DNA of 41,259 nucleotides from Flavobacteriaceae bacterium (GTDB lineage Bacteria; Bacteroidota; Bacteroidia; Flavobacteriales; Flavobacteriaceae): NCBI GenBank assembly GCA_017851655.1, contig JAFMMH010000011.1, positions 1 to 41,259 of the forward strand, read 5' to 3'. Shown piece by piece: positions 1 to 8,152 of this stretch (position 1 is its first letter; each line of letters starts with the position of its first letter). The notes under the pieces were generated by a model. It saw only the letters and a program-made list of their open reading frames with translations, ran no database searches and was not told where the DNA came from. The position numbers and the translations under genes were made by a program.

Positions 1-1
1 C

Positions 2-289
2 AACGCTTCTCAAATAGAAAAAGAGGTAGCAGAAGGGACAGAAAAAAAATTGGTAGGATTCATAATGGAATCAAGAGCGATCCCAAGGTCTGGCTATCTG
101 ATAATAGACTCTAAAGATCAAGTTATAGGGGAAGTTACCTCCGGAACACAGTCTCCATCCTTATCACAAGGAATAGGAATGGGTTATTTAGATTCGAATT
201 TAGCAAAAGAAGGAACTTCAATTGGGATTAGAATACGTGAAAAAAATTGTCCAGCAAAAGTAGTTAAACTCCCTTTTCTTAAATCCTAA
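2..289 (+). CDS. gcvT: Aminomethyltransferase (glycine cleavage system T protein), C-terminal part, truncated at window start
   Basis: Frame open from base 2 (NASQIEKEVAEGTEKKLVGFIMESRAIPRSGY...GEVTSGTQSPSLSQGIGMGYL), a typical GcvT C-terminal domain pattern. Confidence 0.88.
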   Translation, partial: NASQIEKEVAEGTEKKLVGFIMESRAIPRSGYLIIDSKDQVIGEVTSGTQSPSLSQGIGMGYLDSNLAKEGTSIGIRIREKNCPAKVVKLPFLKS

Positions 290-293
290 CTTA

Positions 294-1118
294 ATGAAAT
301 CAATCCTTATTTTAGGAGGAAGTGGGTATATTGGAAACTGTTTGTATAAAGAACTATCTCCTTACTACAATACTTTTGGAACTTATCACACTGCAAAAGG
401 ATTTCAGGATAACCAGCACTTTTTTCATTTCGACATTGAAAAAGGTGGACTGGAGAAAATTATTAAAGAGGTGAAACCCAAACTTATCATTTCTGCCCTT
501 CGAGGTAATTTTGATGCTCAATTGGAAATTCACGATTTTCTCATCAATCTCGTGCGGAAAATTAATAGCCGTTTACTATTCCTTTCCTCAGCAAATGTCT
601 TTGATGCTTTTCAACATTTTCCTTCCTATGAATACGATAAAACGCTCTCAGAATCTATTTACGGCAGGTTCAAAATTAAAATTGAAAACCAAGTAATGAG
701 ACTTCCTACCGGGAAGTTTGTGATTGCAAGGCTTCCAATGATTTTCGGAATCAATTCCCCTAGAACATCTGAAATTGATTATGCAATTCAAAACGATGAG
801 GCTATAGAGGTGTTCCCTAATACCATAATCAATGTGAATAGTGATATCCGACTGACTCAACAAATACACTATCTTATTAATCAAAAAAAGAGCGGTTTAT
901 ACCATTTAGGAAGCACAGATTTAATCTCACATTTTGATTTTATAAAGCATGCCGTTGAAAGGCGCCACAATAAACCCGGAATTTACAAACAAGTTTTTAC
1001 CTCCAACACCACTCGATATTTAGCAACATTACCTAAAGTGAACAAATTACCCTCACACATTTTGACTAGTTATTTGGATGTTTTGGATGATCTAAGCTTA
1101 TTGAGTAATAGGAAATAA
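294..1118 (+). CDS. NAD-dependent epimerase/sugar-nucleotide reductase-like SDR protein
   Basis: N-terminal Rossmann motif ILGGSGYIGN; RmlD-like overall pattern. Confidence 0.75.
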   Translation: MKSILILGGSGYIGNCLYKELSPYYNTFGTYHTAKGFQDNQHFFHFDIEKGGLEKIIKEVKPKLIISALRGNFDAQLEIHDFLINLVRKINSRLLFLSSANVFDAFQHFPSYEYDKTLSESIYGRFKIKIENQVMRLPTGKFVIARLPMIFGINSPRTSEIDYAIQNDEAIEVFPNTIINVNSDIRLTQQIHYLINQKKSGLYHLGSTDLISHFDFIKHAVERRHNKPGIYKQVFTSNTTRYLATLPKVNKLPSHILTSYLDVLDDLSLLSNRK

Positions 1119-1154
1119 TTGAATTTTTTTAAATTTACATCGCAATAAAAAATT

Positions 1155-1874
1155 ATGGGAAGAGCATTTGAATTTAGAAAAGCACGAAAAATGAAACGGT
1201 GGTCAGCGATGGCCAAGACCTTTACTCGTATTGGAAAAGATATAGTGATGGCTGTAAAGGAAGGTGGTCCTGATCCCGAAAACAATTCTAGACTTCGAGC
1301 TGTTATTCAAAATGCCAAGGCAGCCAACATGCCAAAAGAAAATGTTGAACGCGCTATTAAAAAAGCATCAGACAAAGACACTGGAGATTATAAAGAAGTG
1401 CTTTTTGAAGGTTATGCCCCCTACGGAATTGCCGTGTTAGTTGAAACTGCTACGGACAATAACAACCGAACCGTTGCAAACATTAGATCCTATTTCAACA
1501 AGGCAAATGGAAATCTCGGAACTTCTGGTTCTGTGGAGTTCATGTTCGACCATAGTTGTAATTTCAGAATAGATTCTACAGGACTCGATCCTGAAGAAAT
1601 TGAATTGGAATTTATTGATTTTGGTGTTGAAGAAGTTTTTGTAGATGAAGACGGCATGCTTTTGTACGCTCCTTTTGAAAATTTTGGTACAGTTCAAAAA
1701 GAATTGGAACAAAAAGGTTTTGAAATTTTATCCTCTGGTTTTGATCGAATCCCACAATCTACTAAAACCTTATCGCCTGAAGAGGAAGAGGAGGTGCTCC
1801 AACTCATTGAACGAATAGAAGAGGACGATGACGTCCAAAACGTATACCACTCTTTGGAGATCACTTCGTCTTAA
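1155..1874 (+). CDS. YebC/PmpR family transcriptional/translation regulator
   Basis: MGRAFEFRKARKMKRWSAMAKTFTRIGKDIVMAVKEGGPDPENNSRLRAVIQNAKAANMPKENVERAIKKA, classic YebC N-terminus. Confidence 0.95.
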   Translation: MGRAFEFRKARKMKRWSAMAKTFTRIGKDIVMAVKEGGPDPENNSRLRAVIQNAKAANMPKENVERAIKKASDKDTGDYKEVLFEGYAPYGIAVLVETATDNNNRTVANIRSYFNKANGNLGTSGSVEFMFDHSCNFRIDSTGLDPEEIELEFIDFGVEEVFVDEDGMLLYAPFENFGTVQKELEQKGFEILSSGFDRIPQSTKTLSPEEEEEVLQLIERIEEDDDVQNVYHSLEITSS

Positions 1875-2440
1875 AAGCTTTTTTCCTTAGAGTAACCTTC
1901 AACTCCTTTAAAAAGAGTTTCTAAAATTTTAAGATCTTTTTTCTCGTCTGCTGAAGTATTGAATGGGGCATAAATGACAACTTTTTTATTTCCATAATCA
2001 AAAGCAACTGGAACAATTGGGATCTGAAGTTTTTTTGCAATTTGATAATATCCGGTTCTCAATTTACTTACTTTTTTTCTAGTTCCCTCCGGAGCCAAAG
2101 CAATACGAAATTGCTTATGTGCATTAAATACAGCCGCAATGGACTCTACAGACCCCCTATTTCCTGAACGATCTAATGGCGCTCCTCCCAATCCTTTAAA
2201 AAACCATGCGGTCAGTGGGGAAAATAATTCTTTCTTCCCTAAAAAATTAATCTGCTCTTTGGATATACTTCGAACCATTAATCCAACAAAAAAATCCAGC
2301 CAACTGGTATGTGGAAATACAGCTACAATATACTTGGGAAACACTGGAAATTCTCCAATCATTTTCCATTTCATCAGTCGGAAATAAATAAACCGAGCAA
2401 TAACATTTCCCATACTATTCAAACCCATTAAAATCCTCAT
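1871..2440 (-). CDS. 1-acyl-sn-glycerol-3-phosphate acyltransferase (PlsC-like)
   Basis: HTSWLD (HX4D) and LAPEGTR motifs. Confidence 0.88.
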   Translation of the reverse strand: MRILMGLNSMGNVIARFIYFRLMKWKMIGEFPVFPKYIVAVFPHTSWLDFFVGLMVRSISKEQINFLGKKELFSPLTAWFFKGLGGAPLDRSGNRGSVESIAAVFNAHKQFRIALAPEGTRKKVSKLRTGYYQIAKKLQIPIVPVAFDYGNKKVVIYAPFNTSADEKKDLKILETLFKGVEGYSKEKSF

Positions 2441-3845
2441 TTGGAAAACCCAAAAGGTATAAGTGTTTTGTAGCCCGCGTTACAGCAGTATACAACCATC
2501 GCATATAATCTTTATTCGGTCCCTCAGCAAGATAAGGTTTTTCTATAAAAACATGCTCCCACTGACCTCCTTGAGACTTATGACACGTTACTGCATAGGA
2601 ATATTTAACTTGTAGTGCGTTATAAAAGTGGTTACTCTTTACTTTTAAAAATTTCTTATACTTAGAAGTTACGTTTGCATAATCCTCTAAAACAGCTTGA
2701 TAGAGTCGGTTACCATCCTCAAAAGATAAAGAGGCAGTCTCGGTCTTTAGTATATCTAACATCAATACGGTATCAAAAGGAGCCTCTTCTGGGTAATCAA
2801 CTAATTGAATGGTAACCTCAGCAAAAGAAAAGCCGTATAAATCCTTAATTGCATTGATACGTAAAATTTTGATAACATCTCCATTTGCAATAAATCCTGG
2901 GGTAGAATCTGGAGCAAGCCAAAAGTAATTGTTTTTTACTACCATTAATTGATCTCCAACAGACAATTCATCCTCTAGCCCTAGGATTCGCTTACGAATG
3001 TTTTCGTTGTAGATATTAGCCCGTTTGTTAGACCGAACTATGAATATCGTTTGATCTACACCAGATTCAGAAAAAGCATTCTCTATTGCTTCAAAAACAT
3101 CCATCCCGCTATTCGTATGATGAATGTCATTTGTATCCTCCAAATTGAATTTAAATTGATTGTAAACTCCTTGGTTCATCTCTAACCTAAGTTGAGTTGC
3201 ATTCCTTAAAATACCCGAATTCTTCTTTTGGCGAACAACACCTTCAAGTTCCACAGTGAAAATTTCATCAAAATGAAACTGGCGGAGCTCTTTTGCATCT
3301 AGAGCCGGGCTTAAATCAAGATGGACTGGGGGAAGCTGTGCTTGATCTCCAACAAAAAGAATTTTACAATCGACACCTCTACTTACATATTGGACCAAAT
3401 CATGAAGCAAAGAACCATTCTCAAAAAGCTTTATGTTTTGACGATCATCTCCAATCATTGAAGCTTCATCGATCACAAATAACGTTTTTTTAGACTTGTT
3501 TGGCTTTAGTTGAAAAGACATCTTACCTCCATTTTCAGCTTTAGGGAAATAAATCTGCTTATGAATCGTTTTTGCGGATAGCTTTGAATAAGTCGTCATA
3601 ACCTTTGCTGCCCTCCCTGTAGGAGCCATTAATACCGCTTTATATCCCGTCGTTTTTAGTTCTTGAACTAAAGAACTTATTAAAGTTGTTTTGCCTGTGC
3701 CAGCATATCCTTTTAATAAAAAAGCAATATTGGGTTTTTTGGAAAAAATAAAATCCGCAATGGCTGGGAACCAAAGTTGCTGAGAGTCTGTAGGTTCAAA
3801 TTTAAAATTTGATTTTAATTGAGCACAAAATTTTTCTGGAGTCAT
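2415..3845 (-). CDS. RecD-like ATP-dependent DNA helicase (AAA_30/UvrD_C_2)
   Basis: Walker A GYAGTGKTTL, Walker B VIDEASMI, C-terminal YAVTCHKSQGGQW and YTAVTRA motifs. Confidence 0.9.
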   Translation of the reverse strand: MTPEKFCAQLKSNFKFEPTDSQQLWFPAIADFIFSKKPNIAFLLKGYAGTGKTTLISSLVQELKTTGYKAVLMAPTGRAAKVMTTYSKLSAKTIHKQIYFPKAENGGKMSFQLKPNKSKKTLFVIDEASMIGDDRQNIKLFENGSLLHDLVQYVSRGVDCKILFVGDQAQLPPVHLDLSPALDAKELRQFHFDEIFTVELEGVVRQKKNSGILRNATQLRLEMNQGVYNQFKFNLEDTNDIHHTNSGMDVFEAIENAFSESGVDQTIFIVRSNKRANIYNENIRKRILGLEDELSVGDQLMVVKNNYFWLAPDSTPGFIANGDVIKILRINAIKDLYGFSFAEVTIQLVDYPEEAPFDTVLMLDILKTETASLSFEDGNRLYQAVLEDYANVTSKYKKFLKVKSNHFYNALQVKYSYAVTCHKSQGGQWEHVFIEKPYLAEGPNKDYMRWLYTAVTRATKHLYLLGFPNEDFNGFE

Positions 3846-3907
3846 GGATTATTTCAAGAGGTTAAATATAAATCATTTTAAATACTTTTGTGATTCAAAA
3901 AAAATTG

Positions 3908-3915
3908 TAGATTTG
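3908..3915 (+). promoter_or_regulatory. Bacteroidota -7 box (TAGATTTG) upstream of the 3939 CDS
   Basis: Matches TAnnTTTG; an upstream TTTTG at about 3888-3892 is compatible with a -33 element. Confidence 0.5.
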
Positions 3916-3938
3916 TTTTTATCAATTAATATAATACA

Positions 3939-4589
3939 ATGAAATTAGGCATTCAAATCGTTTTGTGGTTAGCATCAATCTTCTTTGCATATAAGATTTA
4001 TGACTCTATTAATGGACCGATCAAGTTCAATCAGGTAAAAAATGAGCGCTATGCTAAGGTTATCGATAGATTGAAAGATATTCGCAAAGCCCAAATCGCT
4101 CACAAAGACGTAAAAGGTGTATTTGCTAACAACTTTGATAGTTTAGTAAAGTTTGTTGATGAAGGTATTTTTACTCTTATTGAGAAAAAAGATTCTTCAT
4201 ACCTAGAATACGACAGAACATATCGTATTGATATGCTTCGTGAAGTTATCGTAATAGATACATTAGGAACTGTTTCAGTAAAAGACTCTCTTTTCTCTGG
4301 AACGGAACGATACAAAAAAATGGCTTACATCCCCATTGATGGTGTCCAAGACAGTATGTTTCGAATCAAGTCCGAAGTGATCAATAAAAATGGTTACAAC
4401 GTTCCTGTATTTGAAGTGAAAGTTTCCAAAAATATCGTTCTTTTCGATCAGAATAAAGATTTAGTTAAACAAGAAAACGAGACAGTATCTGTAGACGGAG
4501 TAAATGGTCCTGAAATTGTTCTTGGTTCTTTAAGTAATGTAAGTACAAACGGAAATTGGCCTACTATATTTGATGCCAAGCAAGACTAA
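3939..4589 (+). CDS. Conserved hypothetical protein with N-terminal membrane anchor
   Basis: Good ORF in an operon context with DUF3822/rsmD; N-terminal hydrophobic segment IQIVLWLASIFFAYKIY. Confidence 0.75.
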   Translation: MKLGIQIVLWLASIFFAYKIYDSINGPIKFNQVKNERYAKVIDRLKDIRKAQIAHKDVKGVFANNFDSLVKFVDEGIFTLIEKKDSSYLEYDRTYRIDMLREVIVIDTLGTVSVKDSLFSGTERYKKMAYIPIDGVQDSMFRIKSEVINKNGYNVPVFEVKVSKNIVLFDQNKDLVKQENETVSVDGVNGPEIVLGSLSNVSTNGNWPTIFDAKQD

Positions 4590-5349
4590 AATCATACCCA
4601 ATATTGGAGCATCCATTCATGTTTTCATGAATGGATTTTCTTTTTGTACCCCTACCAAAACTGATTTCATTCCTTTTTCTGATGGAATAGACACCTTCAA
4701 AGAGGTATTGAAAGAACTAATTGATTTCTACCCCAAACAAACCTTTGCAGCAACCCAGGTTGTTTATTATCATCAGCCATCTACATTTGTTCCTGTGGCC
4801 TTTTTTGATGCAGATTTGCTCCCAAATTATTTGCAATTATACGGAACCATTGAAAAATCTCATGAATTAATCTATGAGGAAATAGAAGCACTAGATCAAG
4901 TTCAAGTATATGCCTACCCAAAAGAGATACACTTGATCTTAAAAAAAGTTCTTTCTCCAGTCTATTGTTGTCATTACAACAGTATTCTTTTGACTAAGAT
5001 CACAGAAATTTCAAAAACGATATCAATTGGAATCCATTTATTTATTCATCTCCAAAATGGAGGCTTGGATCTCTATTTGGTAGACAATTCAACGGTTGTT
5101 TTTCAAAATCATTTTAAGATCAAGAATGAAGACGAATTCCTTTATTATGTGTTTTTTGTTGTGGAACAATTTAAATTAAAAACCGATGGCTTTCAGATTC
5201 GATTTTTAGGGCAAATTCCTTCATTCGAAAGTTATTATAAAGCGATAAAACAGTACCATAAACAGATTTATTTCGAAATGAGTAATTCAGCAGAATCCAT
5301 TGATTCAGATCAACATCCTGCACCATTTTTAGCCCAAATTTTCAATTAA
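4573..5349 (+). CDS. DUF3822 family protein
   Basis: ORF immediately upstream of rsmD in TAATG overlap; SIHVFMNGFSFC and late LCGQIP-like (FLGQIPSFESYY) motifs; start taken as ATG 4573. Confidence 0.72.
   Translation: MPSKTKIIPNIGASIHVFMNGFSFCTPTKTDFIPFSDGIDTFKEVLKELIDFYPKQTFAATQVVYYHQPSTFVPVAFFDADLLPNYLQLYGTIEKSHELIYEEIEALDQVQVYAYPKEIHLILKKVLSPVYCCHYNSILLTKITEISKTISIGIHLFIHLQNGGLDLYLVDNSTVVFQNHFKIKNEDEFLYYVFFVVEQFKLKTDGFQIRFLGQIPSFESYYKAIKQYHKQIYFEMSNSAESIDSDQHPAPFLAQIFN
4611..4646 (+). terminator. Rho-independent terminator-like hairpin within the DUF3822 5' coding region
   Basis: Perfect inverted repeat ATCCATTCATG-TTTT-CATGAATGGAT followed by TTTCTTTTT. Confidence 0.6.
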
Positions 5350-5918
5350 TGCGGATCATCTCAGGAATTCACAAAGGGAGAAGGATAACCGCTCCCAAAA
5401 AACTTCCAGTTCGTCCTACAACAGACCGTTCTAAAGAAGCCCTATTCAATATATTACAGCATCGTATAGACTTTTCAGACCTTAAGGTTTTAGATCTGTT
5501 TGCTGGTACAGGAAGCATTAGTTATGAATTAGCCTCCAGGGGTGCATTTCAGATTACTGCTGTAGATCAAAATAGACATTGCGTAAAATTCATACAAGCT
5601 ACCACTGAAACATTGTCACTGAATATCATGACAGTACAAAGTGAATGTATTCGATTTTTAGAACAAGAATCGGCACTTTATGATTTGATTTTTGCAGACC
5701 CCCCTTATGATTTTCCAATAGAAACCTATGAAGATATCATTAAGCTCTCACAAAAAAAATTAACTCCTCAAGGTCAGATTATCATCGAACATTTCAGTAA
5801 AATAGACTTGTCTAGTATACAAGGATTTGAATTTAGCAGAACATACGGAAGCGCTACTTTTTCCTTTTATTCTAATGGTAAAATTGATCCCCAAAAAGAA
5901 TCCAATTCAGTAGAATAA
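5349..5918 (+). CDS. rsmD: 16S rRNA (guanine(966)-N(2))-methyltransferase
   Basis: MRIISGIHKGRRI...RPTTDRSKEALFNIL, LDLFAGTGS, and catalytic ADPPY motifs. Confidence 0.95.
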   Translation: MRIISGIHKGRRITAPKKLPVRPTTDRSKEALFNILQHRIDFSDLKVLDLFAGTGSISYELASRGAFQITAVDQNRHCVKFIQATTETLSLNIMTVQSECIRFLEQESALYDLIFADPPYDFPIETYEDIIKLSQKKLTPQGQIIIEHFSKIDLSSIQGFEFSRTYGSATFSFYSNGKIDPQKESNSVE

Positions 5919-5924
5919 AAAAAA

Positions 5925-6214
5925 GCAGGCCGATAAGCCGGATTCTGTCGTGTCTTATCATTTATCTGGATGCAAAATTACTCTTACATTCTAGCCGCCT
6001 ACCCGTCTATAGAGCGAGCTACTCTTAAACATAGAACTACTTGGCGTTGCACCGCATAGAGTTTACCTGATTTCACTACAGCCGAACTGTACTTGCTTTC
6101 TGTTGCACTGGTCCTCTTCGCCTAGGCGAATGACGGGTGTTACCCGCTATGCTGCTCTTTGGTGTCCGGACTTTCCTCTTTTCCCATATAGAAAAAAGCG
6201 ATAAGATGGCCTGC
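5925..6214 (-). ncRNA. rnpB: RNase P RNA (bacterial class A), approximate ends
   Basis: Minus strand has GAGGAAAGTCCGGACACC (CR-I), GCAACAGAAAGCAA, and ACAGAATCCGGCTTATCGGCCTGC at the 3' end; terminal GCAGGCC/GGCCTGC pair as P1. Confidence 0.95.
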
Positions 6215-6219
6215 GGTTC

Positions 6220-6227
6220 AAAGTTAG
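6220..6227 (-). promoter_or_regulatory. -7 box (TAACTTTG) for rnpB
   Basis: Reverse complement of caaagtta gives TAACTTTG, 5 nt before the inferred RNA 5' end. Confidence 0.6.
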
Positions 6228-6290
6228 CCTTTTGTTGATAATTAAAAAGGAATATTTTTTAAGTATAGAACAAAACCAAAAACTGATTTT

Positions 6291-6298
6291 TATATTTG
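6291..6298 (+). promoter_or_regulatory. -7 box (TATATTTG) for dnaX
   Basis: TAnnTTTG match only 5 nt upstream of the dnaX ATG at 6304. Confidence 0.5.
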
Positions 6299-6303
6299 TG
6301 TCT

Positions 6304-7386
6304 ATGGAAGCTTTTGTTGTTTCTGCGCTTAAATACAGACCCACTACTTTTGAAGAAGTTGTAGGACAACAAAGTATTACGCAAACTTTACAAAATAGTC
6401 TTGACAATGATCAACTTGCTCAAGCTCTTTTGTTTTGTGGTCCAAGAGGTGTTGGGAAAACATCCTGTGCAAGAATCCTTGCCAAACAAATCAATAGATC
6501 AAGTCAAAAAGGAATTGCCGAAGAAGATTTTGCTTTCAATATTTTCGAATTGGATGCAGCATCCAATAACTCTGTAGAAGATATTCGTAAAATTAATGAG
6601 CAAGTACGTATACCACCTCAGGTAGGCTCTCATAAGATCTATATTATCGATGAGGCACATATGCTGTCCAACGCTGCATTTAATGCCTTTTTAAAGACGC
6701 TAGAAGAACCTCCTAAACATGTTATTTTTATTTTAGCCACAACGGAAAAAAATAAAATCATCCCTACCGTACTCTCTCGTTGTCAGGTTTATGATTTTAA
6801 ACGAATTTCAGTAAATGATATCCAACAATACCTTGTTAAAATTGCTCAAGATCGCAAGTTAACTTTTGAAGAAAGTGCCCTTTTTCTCATAGCACAAAAA
6901 GCGGAAGGTGCCCTGCGAGATGCTTTATCAATTTTTGATCGCATGGTGAGTTTTACCCAAGGAAATCTCTCAGCAAAATCAGTTGCCGATAACCTCAATC
7001 TTCTAGATCATCAAACTTACACTGATTTAGGTCATCTTATTTTTAAAAATGATATTACTGGTATTCTCACTGCATATGACAATCTTCTCAAAAGAGGAAT
7101 AGACCCTTTGCAGTTCATTAAAGGCTTAGGAGACTTTTTTAGGCATTTGATCTTAGCAAAAAGTCCCAAAACTCTTGCATTAATGGAATTGGGAGAGGAT
7201 GTGAAAAAAGCATATCAAGAGGAGACAGAGCCCCTATCCTCATCGTATCTGATGGATGCTATAGCATTGATTAATTCGTTTGAGATAAAATATAAAAGTG
7301 TTACCAATAAACGGGTACATGTTGAACTCTCTCTGATGCAACTGGCCTCACTCCATTTTAATGGAGAAAAAAAAAAGGGTATATAA
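6304..7386 (+). CDS. dnaX: DNA polymerase III subunit gamma (0-frame DnaX product, 360 aa)
   Basis: KYRPTTFEEVVGQQ, GPRGVGKTSCARILAK, DEAHMLSNAAFNAFLKTLEEPP, ATTEKNKIIPTVLSRCQ. The supplied ORF starts earlier (6232), but MEAFVVSALKYRP is the expected start. Confidence 0.93.
   Translation: MEAFVVSALKYRPTTFEEVVGQQSITQTLQNSLDNDQLAQALLFCGPRGVGKTSCARILAKQINRSSQKGIAEEDFAFNIFELDAASNNSVEDIRKINEQVRIPPQVGSHKIYIIDEAHMLSNAAFNAFLKTLEEPPKHVIFILATTEKNKIIPTVLSRCQVYDFKRISVNDIQQYLVKIAQDRKLTFEESALFLIAQKAEGALRDALSIFDRMVSFTQGNLSAKSVADNLNLLDHQTYTDLGHLIFKNDITGILTAYDNLLKRGIDPLQFIKGLGDFFRHLILAKSPKTLALMELGEDVKKAYQEETEPLSSSYLMDAIALINSFEIKYKSVTNKRVHVELSLMQLASLHFNGEKKKGI
7367..7377 (+). other. Candidate programmed -1 frameshift/transcriptional slippage site (A10 followed by GGG, containing A AAA AAG in the 0 frame)
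   Basis: 0-frame GAA AAA AAA AAG GGT ATA TAA; the -1 frame is open from here to 8102. Confidence 0.7.
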
Positions 7387-8102
7387 TTCCAGCTCATCTG
7401 GTAAAAACATCTGAAGAACAAAGTCTCAACCAAAATATCGGTAACCCAACTATCCGTTCTTCTTCTACTCCATCAAATAGTGAAACTCAAAATAAAGCAA
7501 TAAGCTCTGATGATACTTCTGAAGTAGAAGTAAAATCTTATTCTGAAGAAACAGTAGAACCGGAATCAAAACAGAAAGTAGAAGAAAAAAAGCCTTCTTA
7601 CGGAGACGGTAAAATCAAAACCTTAAAAAAGGAAAACCTGACAACAAAAGTCTCTAGCTTTTCTCTTTCCAGTATTGCTCTCAAAAAAGCAATGAAAGAC
7701 ATACATCGTCCTACTGTCTTAGAAGAAGACCTGCCAAATGAGCCCTTTGAAAAAGAAACCTTATTAAAACTTTGGAATGAATATCGTGAACGCCAGAAGA
7801 AAGAAGGAAAACAAAATATCGCATCCGTAATGCAGATGCATAGTCCTGAACTTAAAGATGCGTCAACCATTCTGTTTTCGGTAGCAAATGATCTAAATAA
7901 AGTAGAAATGACTCGAGAAATGGAACAATTACTTCCTTTCTTGAGAAATCAATTAAAGCATCATTCCTTAACAATCCAACTGAAAATAAAGGAAACAATT
8001 AAAGAAGACGCTGTTTATTCTCCTCAAGAAAAATACCAGCATCTTAAAAAAATTAATCCCGCAATAGAAACTCTACGCAAAGGATTTGATCTTGATTTTT
8101 AA
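7374..8102 (+). CDS. dnaX: DnaX tau-specific C-terminal part in the -1 frame (fusion would be about 599 aa)
   Basis: -1 frame reads ...KGYIIPAHLVKTSEEQSLNQNIGNPTIRSSSTPSNSETQ... without a stop into the provided 7692..8102 ORF (LWNEYRERQKKEGKQ...). Confidence 0.75.
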   Translation, partial: KGYIIPAHLVKTSEEQSLNQNIGNPTIRSSSTPSNSETQNKAISSDDTSEVEVKSYSEETVEPESKQKVEEKKPSYGDGKIKTLKKENLTTKVSSFSLSSIALKKAMKDIHRPTVLEEDLPNEPFEKETLLKLWNEYRERQKKEGKQNIASVMQMHSPELKDASTILFSVANDLNKVEMTREMEQLLPFLRNQLKHHSLTIQLKIKETIKEDAVYSPQEKYQHLKKINPAIETLRKGFDLDF

Positions 8103-8152
8103 ATCATACATCAAGAGTCAAGCTGAATTTTAAAATCAGACTATCACTCTCG

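Noticed and set aside
648-884. Short antisense ORFs inside clear genes (also 1437..1712, 4100..4315, 7215..7433, 7598..7870, 26844..27833 series, 31552..31851, 33362..33628)
   Set aside because: Fully contained opposite well-supported CDSs with no own start context or homology pattern
6147-6407. 86-aa minus-strand ORF
   Set aside because: Overlaps the rnpB 5' end, its promoter and the dnaX start; no recognisable protein features
8103-8152. Inverted repeat near CTGAATTTTAAAATCAG
   Set aside because: Short, AT-rich and imperfect; not convincing as more than chance or a weak terminator
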